From NCBI GenBank assembly GCA_030673645.1, contig DAOVIO010000020.1, forward strand, positions 1 to 40,624: 40,624 nt of DNA, given 5' to 3'. Below are positions 16,527 through 25,509 of the stretch, one piece after another. A program made the position numbers and the translations under genes. Source of the stretch: JAGLSB01 sp023135955. Lineage in GTDB: Bacteria > Bacteroidota > Bacteroidia > Bacteroidales > GCA-2748055. Below the pieces are notes generated by a model that was not told the DNA's origin, did no database searches, and saw only the letters and a program-made list of their open reading frames with translations. Every line of letters begins with the position of its first letter. The stretch's first letter is position 1.

Positions 16527-18758
16527 TCATTCATCTAAAGTAAGGTCTTTCTCCTGATTAGAGCTAACAAACAGAGTATTACTTAAATTTTCGTAGCCAG
16601 TAAATATTTTCGATCCCTCATTTCTGATTCTTTCGTTTCTGAACCCCATGACCAGAAGATCTGCATCGACTGATTTTTCAGCTATTATAGCTTCTTTTGA
16701 ATCGGATTCCTCCATAGCTATCAATTTAATATTTGATGGGGAAATGGGCATTCTTCCAGATGAAATCAGAGCCATTAAATTTTCCCTTTTCCTATCCAGG
16801 TCGCTTGAATCATAAAGAGCAAATATTTTAATAACTCCATTTTTCCATTCAGGATGCCCCAATATTATATAACTGAGAAGAATCATTAGATTAGCATTTT
16901 CATAATCGGAACTGGTAATCCATATATGTATCTGACTCTTATAGCCATATCCTTTATATGAGGTATGAAGTACACAAATATCAAATCCTGTGGCAAGTAA
17001 AAGGTTGTATGTTTTTAAAGCATCATTCAGACTTTCGGGGTGAGTACTTGAAAATTCAAAGAGGATCATATTATTTCCTTTCCCGCTAATTCCTGATAAC
17101 TGGATGACCTGTGCTATAGCTGAAATGTATGATGGACTTATAATAGTATCAAGATAAACACGGCTTTTTGACCCAGAGGCTAGGTTTATCAGATGGTCAA
17201 GAATCTTTTTGGATTCCTCATTGGTCTGTTCTGAGAGAACACCTTTTATATAATGAATATATGTTCCAAAACCATATTTGAAAGATATCCAACGAAGCAT
17301 ATCAAAGGCTGATCGTCGAATAAAAGTATCCTGGGTTACGCAAATTGCAAAAGGCCTCCAGTTTTTATCAAGATCTTCTTTGTTTGCTCTCTGGGCAAGA
17401 ATTTGAAGCTGTCTGGATAATTGAAAAATAACTCCTCTGAATAATTTTTCAAAGCCTTTCTTTTCTTTCCTGTAAGAAGTAACCCAAATATAGATTAATG
17501 TCATTATACTCAATGACAGGATTGCATATGGCATATTCATTTTAAATATTAACCATATTGACAATACGCCACCAAGAAGTGATAAATACCATTTCGATTT
17601 AAAAGTTGGTCTGTAGGAAGGGTCGGCCGCAAAATGTTCTAGCAAAGAGATTATACAAATCGCACCATAAGTTAGAATGAAAAACATGGAGATTATTTGC
17701 GCAACGAAGTTTATATCGCCAATGATCACAAAAAATAATGCGATAAAAGCTGTAATCCATGAGGCGTTGATAGGTTCATTATATTCTGAATTTCCTTTTG
17801 AGAGCCATTTATTTAAAATGTGTGTAGGAAAAATGCTATCAACCCCAAGTGCCTGAAGAGTTCTGGGTGCTACAATAATAGAACCGATTGCTGATGACAA
17901 AGAAGCCGCTGCAAGTCCGATGGGAATTATTGGTCCCCAAATAGCAATCCTCTGCATAATAAGTTGATCGGAAGCAAGGTCTTCAGGACTGGCTGATATA
18001 GATAATTTATAAGCCACGAAAACGTAAACAAAAAATCCGGTAACGGTAGCCCATAAAGTACCTTTTGGGATAGATTTGGATGGATTTTTTAAATCACCTG
18101 AGAGTCCGATTCCGGCCGCAATACCAGTAAATGCTGGAAATATTATAGTAAATACATAGAAAAAGTTGTCCGGATTAGTGATCTTGTCTGCTAAGTCGAA
18201 GCTAATATTATCACTCACTGGTTTCCCTAATAGAAAAAATAATATGGAAGTAAATAATATTACGACAACGACATAAAGAGCCTTCATACCAATATTTGCG
18301 CCACGCGTTAACATAAGCAGCGAAATGGTAAGCATGACAGGTATGCTAATCCATCTTTTATCAATTATGGGGAAGCCATAATCAATATTTAACCATCGGA
18401 TAATTGGGTCGGCTGCCTCAGAGAATGCAATGATATAAAAACTTACACTGATAGCCTGTGCTATGAACAATGCAATTCCAATTGCAGCTCCTATATTTAG
18501 TCCGAAGGATCTGGAGATTATAAAATATGCTCCACCACCTTGTACTTTTTGGTTGGTTGCAATTTCAGCTACAGCCATAGCCGTAGGTATGGTTACAGCA
18601 TGCCCCAGAATAATTATCATCAAAGCTCCGATAAACCCAAGGTGCCCCACAGCATAACCGAAGCGCAGGAATAAGATAGCCCCCAAGATTGTTGAAATGG
18701 CAGTCATGAAGACCGGCATTGTTCCAAAGTTTGCTTTTTTATTGACCAGGGCGGGCAT
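16527..18758 (-). CDS. SLC12/APC-superfamily cation-chloride-cotransporter-like protein with USP-like tail
   Basis: The N-terminal 430 residues contain about 12 membrane segments of the amino acid-polyamine-organocation fold. The first helix reads FGTMPVFMTAISTILGAILF followed by LRFGYAVGHLG, which strongly resembles the ILFLRLGWVVG motif of eukaryotic SLC12 Na-K-Cl cotransporters. QGGGAYFIISRSFG in helix 3 and FPAFTGIAAGIGLSGDLKNP in helix 6 also fit. The soluble C-terminal part (about 431-743) has two adenine-nucleotide-fold-like regions. The last one (SNIKLIAMEESDSKEAIIAE, then VDADLLVMGFRNERIR) is reminiscent of universal stress proteins. It probably moves ions or amino acids across the inner membrane, gated by a cytoplasmic domain. 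The substrate cannot be named. Confidence 0.85.
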   Translation of the reverse strand: MPALVNKKANFGTMPVFMTAISTILGAILFLRFGYAVGHLGFIGALMIIILGHAVTIPTAMAVAEIATNQKVQGGGAYFIISRSFGLNIGAAIGIALFIAQAISVSFYIIAFSEAADPIIRWLNIDYGFPIIDKRWISIPVMLTISLLMLTRGANIGMKALYVVVVILFTSILFFLLGKPVSDNISFDLADKITNPDNFFYVFTIIFPAFTGIAAGIGLSGDLKNPSKSIPKGTLWATVTGFFVYVFVAYKLSISASPEDLASDQLIMQRIAIWGPIIPIGLAAASLSSAIGSIIVAPRTLQALGVDSIFPTHILNKWLSKGNSEYNEPINASWITAFIALFFVIIGDINFVAQIISMFFILTYGAICIISLLEHFAADPSYRPTFKSKWYLSLLGGVLSIWLIFKMNMPYAILSLSIMTLIYIWVTSYRKEKKGFEKLFRGVIFQLSRQLQILAQRANKEDLDKNWRPFAICVTQDTFIRRSAFDMLRWISFKYGFGTYIHYIKGVLSEQTNEESKKILDHLINLASGSKSRVYLDTIISPSYISAIAQVIQLSGISGKGNNMILFEFSSTHPESLNDALKTYNLLLATGFDICVLHTSYKGYGYKSQIHIWITSSDYENANLMILLSYIILGHPEWKNGVIKIFALYDSSDLDRKRENLMALISSGRMPISPSNIKLIAMEESDSKEAIIAEKSVDADLLVMGFRNERIRNEGSKIFTGYENLSNTLFVSSNQEKDLTLDE

Positions 18759-18880
18759 CGTTCTTTTTTAATTTTAGATGTGAGTAAGAAAATAAGGTCA
18801 AAATATTTATTATCCTGCTTCTATTATTTATATTTACAGGAAAACAGATATAAAGATAAGAGTAAAATTAAAAAAATGAA

Positions 18881-19414
18881 TTAATAAAATTTGACATCTA
18901 TGCCACCAAATACGACATCGATTCTGAGATCCAGATAGGGATTCTCTTTATCCAAATTAGGGCTTTCATAATAAGAGCTCCCAAAAACTACAGAGTTTCC
19001 ATTTGGTAAATTTGCACCAGCGAAAGCAGCATCCACTTTAATACGAACAGGCATATCCCGAGGAAGCTTAATAACGGATCCTCCAAAGACCGTACTTACT
19101 TTAATAGTTTTTTTTCCATCTTCAAGATCTAAATTCCGAAAATCATATGTTCCCTTTCCAAATACAATATTGTATTCTTTATGATTTTCGAATTGACTAT
19201 AGTTGCGCTCACCAAAAACCACATCATTTTCCCCTGCCGTGAAGTTTAAAATTCCAAAGCTTCCAAATAATAATCGAAATCCTAGAAAAATAAACACAAA
19301 GGCGATGAAAATCTTAAAAAGAGGGAAGTCAATATTAAAGATAATTCTAAATATAAAACTTAATCCAAGGATTATTAACAATAATCCCCAAAACAAACCT
19401 GAGCCCATTTTCAT
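18881..19414 (-). CDS. LiaF-like transmembrane protein (cell-wall-active antibiotics response domain)
   Basis: The protein has two N-terminal hydrophobic segments (about 5-23 and 30-52). A beta-rich C-terminal domain of about 110 residues follows, with repeated short strands of the type VVFGERNYS, NIVFGKGTYDFRNLD, VSTVFGGSVIKLP and IDVVFGGIDVKFY. This repeated VFGG pattern is characteristic of the LiaF C-terminal/DUF2154 fold. LiaF proteins in Firmicutes inhibit a cell-envelope-stress two-component system. No sensor kinase lies nearby here, so only the fold and membrane location are supported. Confidence 0.8.
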   Translation of the reverse strand: MKMGSGLFWGLLLIILGLSFIFRIIFNIDFPLFKIFIAFVFIFLGFRLLFGSFGILNFTAGENDVVFGERNYSQFENHKEYNIVFGKGTYDFRNLDLEDGKKTIKVSTVFGGSVIKLPRDMPVRIKVDAAFAGANLPNGNSVVFGSSYYESPNLDKENPYLDLRIDVVFGGIDVKFY

Positions 19415-19436
19415 GTTTTTTTAGTTAATATTTAAC

Positions 19437-19470
19437 CAAATGTACTGAAAAAACACATATTTAAATCAAG
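19437..19470 (-). promoter_or_regulatory. Candidate promoter of the LiaF-like gene
   Basis: On the minus strand a TACATTTG box (19437-19444) matches TAnnTTTG exactly. A CTTG (19467-19470) stands 22 bases upstream, one more than the usual 19-21 and with one mismatch. The distance to the ATG at 19414 is short, about 20 bases. Confidence 0.35.
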
Positions 19471-19633
19471 AATCTACGTTTTTTGAGGCTAAGAAAGTAT
19501 TGCTTCATTTGCTGAGGACCCCTCTTTATACAAAATAATGGGGTCTTTATGTATTATAGCTTTGAAAATTATGTATTTAATAGCTCTCTTGATATTTTTG
19601 ATTAAACCTTAACAAACCTAAAAATCGGAAGCT

Positions 19634-19792
19634 ATGCTTGAAATAATGAACTTGGATGGTGAAACACTTTTTAAGCGAAAGTTTACAAAAAAATTTGAAG
19701 AATTAGATACCGCACGAATTCCCCATGGTGTCTATTTTGTAAAAATACAACGAAATGATTGTATTGAAACGATGAAACTCTTCGTGAGTTAA
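19634..19792 (+). CDS. Orphan T9SS-type C-terminal sorting-domain fragment
   Basis: This 52-residue ORF (ATG 19634, TAA 19790-19792) reads MLEIMNLDGETLFKRKFTKK, then ARIPHGVYFVKIQRNDCIET and MKLFVS. It has the second half of a type A sorting domain: (V/I)-(D/N)-L-x-G, a short loop, then GVYF(V/L)(K/R)I and a terminal K-L-(V/F)-V strand. The YPNP segment, any passenger domain and a signal peptide are missing, and an in-frame TAA lies 15 bases upstream. It is therefore probably the surviving tail of a decayed secreted-protein gene. The strong terminator just after it, reading in the same direction, fits an original transcription unit. TAGCTTTG at 19557-19564 could be a -7 box, but no -33 partner is seen. 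Confidence 0.6.
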   Translation: MLEIMNLDGETLFKRKFTKKFEELDTARIPHGVYFVKIQRNDCIETMKLFVS

Positions 19793-19807
19793 CCCTGATG
19801 ATGATTG

Positions 19808-19834
19808 GCCGCTCTGTGAAGAGCGGCTTTTTTT
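19808..19834 (+). terminator. Strong Rho-independent terminator after the orphan sorting domain
   Basis: An 8-bp perfect stem (GCCGCTCT 19808-19815, AGAGCGGC 19820-19827) is closed by a GTGA (GNRA-type) tetraloop and followed by seven Ts (19828-19834). It is oriented for the plus strand, and its T run overlaps the stop codon of the convergent lon gene. Confidence 0.9.
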
Positions 19835-22286
19835 ATACAAATTTTATCGGTTCTTTCACTTTTACTTTTAGTAAAGAATAATCCAGCACTTCAAGAACAT
19901 TTTTGATAAAATGGAAATTCAGACCAGTTTTGTACATATCCTTTATTTCTTCAATATCTTTTCGGTTCTCTTTTGAAATGATTATTTCCGTAATTCCAGC
20001 CCTCTTTGCAGCCAGTATTTTTTCCTTTATCCCACCAACTGGCAGAACTTTCCCCCTTAATGTAGTCTCACCAGTCATCGCCAGATTTTTCTTTACTTTC
20101 CTCTGAGTTATAGCCGATGCTATAGAGGTAGCCATTGTTATACCAGCTGAAGGACCGTCTTTTGGTATAGCACCTTCAGGAATATGAATATGAATATTCC
20201 ATTTTTCAAATATCTCTGGATTTATGTTAAGTACTGATGCGTGTGATTTAATGTATTCTAATGCAATTGTTGCTGATTCCTTCATAACATCTCCAAGATT
20301 CCCGGTGAGAGTTAAAATTCCTTTGCCTTTGCTTAAACTTGTTTCAACAAATAATATTTCTCCACCAACAGATGTCCATGCCAGGCCTGTTACAACTCCG
20401 GCAAATTCATTATTTTCGTAGCGGTCTTTGGAGAATCTTGGGAATCCAAGAATATCTTTTAGATCGGTAGGATTAATATTTTTTAAGTATTCTTCTTCAA
20501 AAGCTATTTTTTTAGCAATAACACGTGTAACTTTTGCAAGTTGCTTGTCAAGCTGTCTAACTCCAGATTCGCGGGTATAAGATTCGATGATTTTTTCTAA
20601 AGATTTCTTTGAAAACTTTAAATCATTTTTCTGTAAACCATGAGCCTCTAGTTGCTTTGGGACTAAATGCCTCTTTGCAATTTCAATCTTTTCTTCAATA
20701 AGGTAACCTGATACATCAATCAGCTCCATCCTGTCAAGTAAAGCAGGATTAATGGTACTTGTTGTATTGGCTGTAGCAATGAACATTACTTTTGAAAGAT
20801 CATAATCGAGTTCCAGGTAATTATCGTGGAAGGTTGAATTCTGTTCAGGATCCAGAACTTCTAAGAGGGCAGAAGCAGGATCACCATGAGAGTCTCTGCC
20901 GACTTTGTCAATTTCATCCAATACAAATACAGGATTAGAAGACTTAACCTTTTTAATATTTTGGATAATTCTTCCCGGCATTGCTCCTATATATGTTTTC
21001 CTATGACCTCTAATCTCAGCTTCATCATGAAGACCGCCAAGCGAAACTCTTATATATTTCCTGCTTAATGCTGCAGCTACTGATTTACCGAGCGATGTTT
21101 TCCCTACACCCGGAGGACCTACCAAACATAGTATAGGAGATTTCATATCACCTTTTAATTTCAGAACTGCAAGATGTTCGAGAATCCTGTCTTTGACTTT
21201 CTCAAGTCCGTAGTGATCTCTATCAAGAATCCTTTCCGCACGTTTGAGATTGAAATTATCCTTTGTAAATTCATTCCAGGGTAAATCCAAAATCGTTTGA
21301 ACATAATTTAATTGTACTGAATATTCTCCCGCAGCAGGATTCAGTCTGCTTAATTTTTCAAGTTCTTTTAAGAAATATTCATTGACTTCTTTTGACCATT
21401 TCTTTTTTTCGGATTTCTTTTTATATTCTTTTATTTCTTCATCCAGGGGACTTCCGCCTAGCTCATCCTGAATTGTCCTCATTTGTTGATTAAGGAGGTA
21501 TTCACGTTGCTGTTGATCTAAATCGGTTCTTACCTTTGATTGAATATCATTTTTAAGCTCAAGCATCTGAACCTCTTTGGAAAGATATTCTAGAAGCTTA
21601 ATTCCTCTCTCTTTCAATTCGTTAATTTCAAGAAGCTTTTGTTTCTCTGGAATTTTCATGTCATTATTAGACGACAGGAAGTTTATAAGAAAAGAAGAGC
21701 TCTCAATATTTTTTACTGCAAAAGTGGCCTCAGGAGGAATATTCGACGATAATTTAATAATCTTCATCGATAAATCTTTCAAGGAACCTACAATAGCCTT
21801 TAATTCATCTATGTCGCCAGATTTTATATCTTCTAATACATTGATTTTAGCGAGGAGATATGGATTATCACTTACGATATCAGAAATTTGGAACCTCTTT
21901 TTACCCTGAATAATCACTGAGGTTGTCCCATCAGGCATTTCAAGTATTTTTAATATCTGAGCAACAGTACCAATATTGTATAGATCTTTTAATTCCGGAT
22001 TTTCAATTTCCGGATTAATCTGTGCCAGAGTTCCAATAATTTTACTTTTCTGATAAACATCTTTGATAAGACTTAGCGATTTTTCTCTGGCAATAGTTAT
22101 GGGAATTACTACACCAGGAAATAAAACCATGTTTTTTAGTGGAAGAATAGGTAAAACATCAGGAATGTTTAAATTTTTTAAGTCATCTTCCCCTTCATCC
22201 GTAACAATAGGAATAAATTCTGATTCCTCACTAAAAGCATCCTGTGACAAAAAGCCCGTATAATTTAAATCTAAATTCTTCTTCAT
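19833..22286 (-). CDS. lon: ATP-dependent Lon protease (LonA type)
   Basis: Lon is a soluble hexameric AAA+ protease that degrades damaged and regulatory proteins. Domain order is the N-terminal substrate-binding domain (about 43-240, starting VLPILPLKNMVLFPGVVIPI) and a coiled-coil region with QREYLLNQQMRTIQDELG (260-277). The AAA module has Walker A GPPGVGKT (390-397) and Walker B VFVLDEID (453-460). The proteolytic domain has nucleophile S713 in PKDGPSAGIT and the partner K756 in GGIKEK, 43 residues apart as in E. coli Lon. The length of 817 is normal for the family. A 118-base spacer upstream showed no clear promoter consensus. Confidence 0.97.
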   Translation of the reverse strand: MKKNLDLNYTGFLSQDAFSEESEFIPIVTDEGEDDLKNLNIPDVLPILPLKNMVLFPGVVIPITIAREKSLSLIKDVYQKSKIIGTLAQINPEIENPELKDLYNIGTVAQILKILEMPDGTTSVIIQGKKRFQISDIVSDNPYLLAKINVLEDIKSGDIDELKAIVGSLKDLSMKIIKLSSNIPPEATFAVKNIESSSFLINFLSSNNDMKIPEKQKLLEINELKERGIKLLEYLSKEVQMLELKNDIQSKVRTDLDQQQREYLLNQQMRTIQDELGGSPLDEEIKEYKKKSEKKKWSKEVNEYFLKELEKLSRLNPAAGEYSVQLNYVQTILDLPWNEFTKDNFNLKRAERILDRDHYGLEKVKDRILEHLAVLKLKGDMKSPILCLVGPPGVGKTSLGKSVAAALSRKYIRVSLGGLHDEAEIRGHRKTYIGAMPGRIIQNIKKVKSSNPVFVLDEIDKVGRDSHGDPASALLEVLDPEQNSTFHDNYLELDYDLSKVMFIATANTTSTINPALLDRMELIDVSGYLIEEKIEIAKRHLVPKQLEAHGLQKNDLKFSKKSLEKIIESYTRESGVRQLDKQLAKVTRVIAKKIAFEEEYLKNINPTDLKDILGFPRFSKDRYENNEFAGVVTGLAWTSVGGEILFVETSLSKGKGILTLTGNLGDVMKESATIALEYIKSHASVLNINPEIFEKWNIHIHIPEGAIPKDGPSAGITMATSIASAITQRKVKKNLAMTGETTLRGKVLPVGGIKEKILAAKRAGITEIIISKENRKDIEEIKDMYKTGLNFHFIKNVLEVLDYSLLKVKVKEPIKFV

Positions 22287-22404
22287 ATATCCATAATCCT
22301 TTTAACTGACAAATAGTCGGTTAATCTGTTAAAATATTCAATTATTATTAAGGTTGTATAACAACTCAAGTCCTGTGCCAAACCTGGCTATTTGAGACAA
22401 TGTT

Positions 22405-23589
22405 TTATTTTTTCCTGTACTTTTCTGTCAGTTTGTACACTTCTGTAAGAATATCTTTTTCAATGTCATCAAATATTAAATTTCTGCGGCTCATTACTTT
22501 TTCTACTACCTCAAAAGCCTTTGGGAGGCTATAGTCTGTAAATCCATGAGGACCGCCCCAACTAAAGGATGGAATAAAATTTCTTGGAAATCCGGGCCCA
22601 AAGATATTTGCATTCACACCAACTACCGTTCCTGTATTAAACATAGTATTTATGCCACACTTTGAATGATCTCCCATAATTAAACCGCAAAATTGTAATC
22701 CAGTGTTGGTAAAGCGATCGTTGCGATAACTCCAAATCTTCACATCGGCATAATTGTTCTTTAGGTTGGAATTATTGGTGTCAGCACCTATATTACACCA
22801 TTCTCCGATAACTGAATTACCAAGGAAACCATCATGACCCTTATTTGAATAAGCCTGAAAAATGGAATTATTTATCTCGCCACCTACTTTTGAATGTGGA
22901 CCTACGGTTGTTGGACCATAAATTTTTGCTGAAAGTTTCACCGTCGATTCTTCGCATAATGCAAATGGTCCACGTATGACAGCACCCTCCATTATCTCTG
23001 AATTTTTCCCTAGGTACACAGACCCGGTTGTAGAATTTATAGTTACAAACTCAGCTTTTACACCTTCTTCTACAAAAATATTATTCCCTAATATGGAATT
23101 TGTATCAGAGAGTTTTTGAGTTTTTCTGTTTTTGGTCAGGATTTCAAAATCTGCTTTGATTTGTTCTCCATTGTGATAAAATAACTCCCAAACATGATCA
23201 ATTATCCTGATATCATCTGGATACTCATATGATATAAGTTTTTCAGTAGATAAAAGATCGAAGTCTTGGGCATCATTCTGACTTAATCGTGTAGCAAGGA
23301 ATCGGCCATCTTTTAACAAAACTTCATTTCTTTTAAGTGATGAGATTTTTTTTACAATGCCATCATCAGGAATTAGACCGCCTGCAATAATGTAATTGTC
23401 CTCTTCAAAAAGCGGAGGATATTTAATTTGCAGATAATCCTGTGTCAGATAGCTAATGTCCGCATTCAGTCTTAATTTCCACTTATCGCTTATTTTCAGT
23501 ATCCCGATCCTTAATTCGGTTACCGGTTTTGTATATGTTAGGGGGAGTAATTGATCCCTGTTATTATCATCAAATAAAATCAGATTCAT
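22405..23589 (-). CDS. GlmU-like sugar nucleotidyltransferase/acyltransferase-fold protein
   Basis: The N-terminus MNLILFDDNNRDQLLPLTYT begins the divergent nucleotidyltransferase-like domain known as GlmU_N in Bacteroidota, where the usual GxGTR loop is not evident. From about residue 165 a left-handed beta-helix of hexapeptide repeats follows (ILGNNIFVEEGVKAEFVTIN, then VYLGKNSEIMEGAVIRGPFA and later turns). It ends in a long helical tail. The family is annotated as putative UDP-N-acetylglucosamine or sugar-1-phosphate nucleotidyltransferase, probably for cell-wall or surface-sugar precursors. Activity is uncertain because of the unusual N-terminal loop. It lies between lon and the L31 gene, and a terminator upstream separates it from L31. 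Confidence 0.8.
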   Translation of the reverse strand: MNLILFDDNNRDQLLPLTYTKPVTELRIGILKISDKWKLRLNADISYLTQDYLQIKYPPLFEEDNYIIAGGLIPDDGIVKKISSLKRNEVLLKDGRFLATRLSQNDAQDFDLLSTEKLISYEYPDDIRIIDHVWELFYHNGEQIKADFEILTKNRKTQKLSDTNSILGNNIFVEEGVKAEFVTINSTTGSVYLGKNSEIMEGAVIRGPFALCEESTVKLSAKIYGPTTVGPHSKVGGEINNSIFQAYSNKGHDGFLGNSVIGEWCNIGADTNNSNLKNNYADVKIWSYRNDRFTNTGLQFCGLIMGDHSKCGINTMFNTGTVVGVNANIFGPGFPRNFIPSFSWGGPHGFTDYSLPKAFEVVEKVMSRRNLIFDDIEKDILTEVYKLTEKYRKK

Positions 23590-23611
23590 GCTTTTTTATT
23601 TCAAATTTAAA

Positions 23612-23651
23612 TAAAAAAAAACTCCGACAATCATATTTACTGTCGGAGTTT
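23612..23651 (-). terminator. Rho-independent terminator of the L31 gene
   Basis: An 11-bp perfect stem AAACTCCGACA (23619-23629) and TGTCGGAGTTT (23641-23651), with an 11-base loop, is followed on the minus strand by a T run (A run 23613-23621 on plus). It lies 24 bases beyond the L31 stop. Confidence 0.9.
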
Positions 23652-23674
23652 ATAAATTATTTAAAGCTCAATAC

Positions 23675-23941
23675 TTAATTTTTCTTCTTATCGTAATGAG
23701 TTTTATATCTGTTCATAAACTTATCCACACGACCTGCGGTGTCAACAAGTTTCATCTTACCTGTATAAAAAGGGTGAGATTTGGATGAAATTTCAAGTTT
23801 AATTAATGGGTATTCGTTACCGTCTTCCATTTTTAAAGTTTCCTTTGAGGGAGCAGTTGAACGTGTAACAAATGTAAAACCGTTAGACATATCTTTAAAT
23901 GCCACTAATCGGTAATTGTCTGGATGAATTTCCTTTTTCAT
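23675..23941 (-). CDS. rpmE2: 50S ribosomal protein L31, type B
   Basis: The start is placed at the ATG at 23941 (MKKEIHPDNYRLVAFKDMSN), giving 88 residues as expected for type B L31. The longer frame upstream would add 33 unrelated residues and overlap the aminotransferase gene. The sequence shows the L31 core FTFVTRSTAPSKET and the C-terminal ISSKSHPFYTGKMKLVDTAG RVDKFMNRY. None of the CxxC zinc ligands of type A L31 is present, so this is the zinc-independent form. It bridges the large and small ribosomal subunits. The gene has its own strong terminator. Confidence 0.95.
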   Translation of the reverse strand: MKKEIHPDNYRLVAFKDMSNGFTFVTRSTAPSKETLKMEDGNEYPLIKLEISSKSHPFYTGKMKLVDTAGRVDKFMNRYKTHYDKKKN

Positions 23942-24024
23942 TTTAATATCTTCTTCTTTTACAAAACGGACTGCAAAATTATATAAGTTTGTGAGAAATG
24001 CAAAATTAATTCGAAGATTATTTA

Positions 24025-25500
24025 TCAAAGAGAGAACCAATCTTGAATTCTTTCTTCATCAATAGGATTATTAATTTCTGATTTATGGGCAAACTCATTT
24101 TTTTTATTTAAATAAACGTAATCTTTTTCCCATTCTTCAAAATTAGATACAATCAGAGATAATGCTTTCCCAAAATATCTAACATCTTCATCTTTCATTG
24201 TAGGGTGCAATGACCACCGCACCCATCCGGGCTTCTCCGAGAGATCCCCATGGTTTATTTTATCGGTTATTTTTTGAGATTTTTCATAAGTAACTTCTAA
24301 TAAGAAATGTCCGTATGTCCCTGCACAAGCACATCCGCCTCTTACCTGAATACCAAACCTATCATTTAATAATTTAACAATAAGATTGAAATGAATTTTT
24401 TCATGATAGAAAGAAATAACTCCGAGTCGTTCACGAATATTATCAGCCAGAATACTAATTCCAGGAATTTCATCAAGAATTGGGAATGCAATTTTGAGTA
24501 ATTCTTCCTCTCTGGCAAGCATATTTTCAACTCCCATTTTATCTTTCAGCTTTATTGCATAGGCAGATTTCATGGCTTGTAGAAAACCAGGAGTTCCCCC
24601 ATCTTCTCGGGCTTCAATATCATCAACATATTTGTATTTTCCCCAGGCATTGGTCCAATCAACTGTTCCTCCTCCCGGATTATCAGGAACCGGAGAATTG
24701 TATATTGCGGAATCAAAAATGAGAACACCTGATGCCCCCGGTCCTCCAAGAAATTTGTGTGGAGAGAAATAAATTGCATCTAATTTTTCCATCGGATCTG
24801 CTGGATGCATATCAATTTTTTCATATGGAGCATTAGCGGCAAAATCTACAAAACACAGTCCCCCGAATTCATGCATAATTTTTGCCAGCTTATGATAGGG
24901 AGTATGAACACCAGTTACATTTGAGCATGCTGTAAAGGCCCCAATTTTAAACTTTCTATCTTTATAGGATTCAAGTTTTTCCCGTAAATCATCGAGGTCA
25001 ACCAATAAATCTTTATCAGGAGCAATCATAACTACTTCTGCTGTAGTTTCATACCATGAAGTATGATTGGAGTGATGCTCCATATGAGTAACGAAAACAA
25101 CAGGTCGGTTTTCTTTTTTAACACAGTCCCGTTCAAGTTGTCCTCCGCAGCCCTTAAGACTTAAAATTCTTTGTAACTTATTTACTACCGCTGTCATGCC
25201 AAAACCAGCAGTAATTATAACGTCATTGACCCCTGCATTTACATGATCCTTAATAAACTTATGAGCATAGTGATAGGATTTGGTCATTAATGTTCCGGTA
25301 GTATTTGTTTCAGTATGAGTATTTGCTACGAAAGGGCCAAGAAATTCAGTGATCTTTGTCTCAATCGGTTTATAGAGACGCCCACTTGCCAGCCAATCGG
25401 CATAGCGAATTTTTTGCATTCCGTATGGAGAATCAAACTCATGTTCATCACCAATTGTTTGTTCTCTGAATTGCTCAAAATACTTCTCAAGATTCTTCAT
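24025..25500 (-). CDS. Class V aminotransferase, cysteine-desulfurase-like (PLP enzyme)
   Basis: The 491-residue protein has the fold-type I PLP architecture of the SufS/NifS group. Seen are THMEHHSNHTSWYET (about 138-152), the PLP-phosphate and ring contacts around CFVDFAANAPYEKID (D219), and the Schiff-base K249 in YFSPHKFLGGPGASG. A late cysteine-containing loop VRGGCACAGTYGHF (about 382-395) follows. It is about 80 residues longer than SufS, with extra sequence at the C-terminus (DWFSL end). Members of this longer subgroup are annotated as aminotransferase class V or cysteine desulfurase-like, and their real substrate is unclear. There are no neighbouring suf or isc genes. It begins 9 bases after the Bax-inhibitor gene, so the two are likely co-transcribed. 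Confidence 0.87.
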   Translation of the reverse strand: MKNLEKYFEQFREQTIGDEHEFDSPYGMQKIRYADWLASGRLYKPIETKITEFLGPFVANTHTETNTTGTLMTKSYHYAHKFIKDHVNAGVNDVIITAGFGMTAVVNKLQRILSLKGCGGQLERDCVKKENRPVVFVTHMEHHSNHTSWYETTAEVVMIAPDKDLLVDLDDLREKLESYKDRKFKIGAFTACSNVTGVHTPYHKLAKIMHEFGGLCFVDFAANAPYEKIDMHPADPMEKLDAIYFSPHKFLGGPGASGVLIFDSAIYNSPVPDNPGGGTVDWTNAWGKYKYVDDIEAREDGGTPGFLQAMKSAYAIKLKDKMGVENMLAREEELLKIAFPILDEIPGISILADNIRERLGVISFYHEKIHFNLIVKLLNDRFGIQVRGGCACAGTYGHFLLEVTYEKSQKITDKINHGDLSEKPGWVRWSLHPTMKDEDVRYFGKALSLIVSNFEEWEKDYVYLNKKNEFAHKSEINNPIDEERIQDWFSL

Positions 25501-25509
25501 TTCGTTGAT

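Noticed and set aside
19517..19545. Hairpin GACCCC/GGGGTC followed by TTTAT between the LiaF-like gene and the orphan sorting domain.
   Set aside because: The stem is only 6 bp with a 17-base loop and no gene ends just before it, so a terminator call is not supported.
23942..24040. N-terminal extension of L31 starting at 24040.
   Set aside because: The extra 33 residues are not L31-like and overlap the aminotransferase gene; MKKEIHP is the family start.
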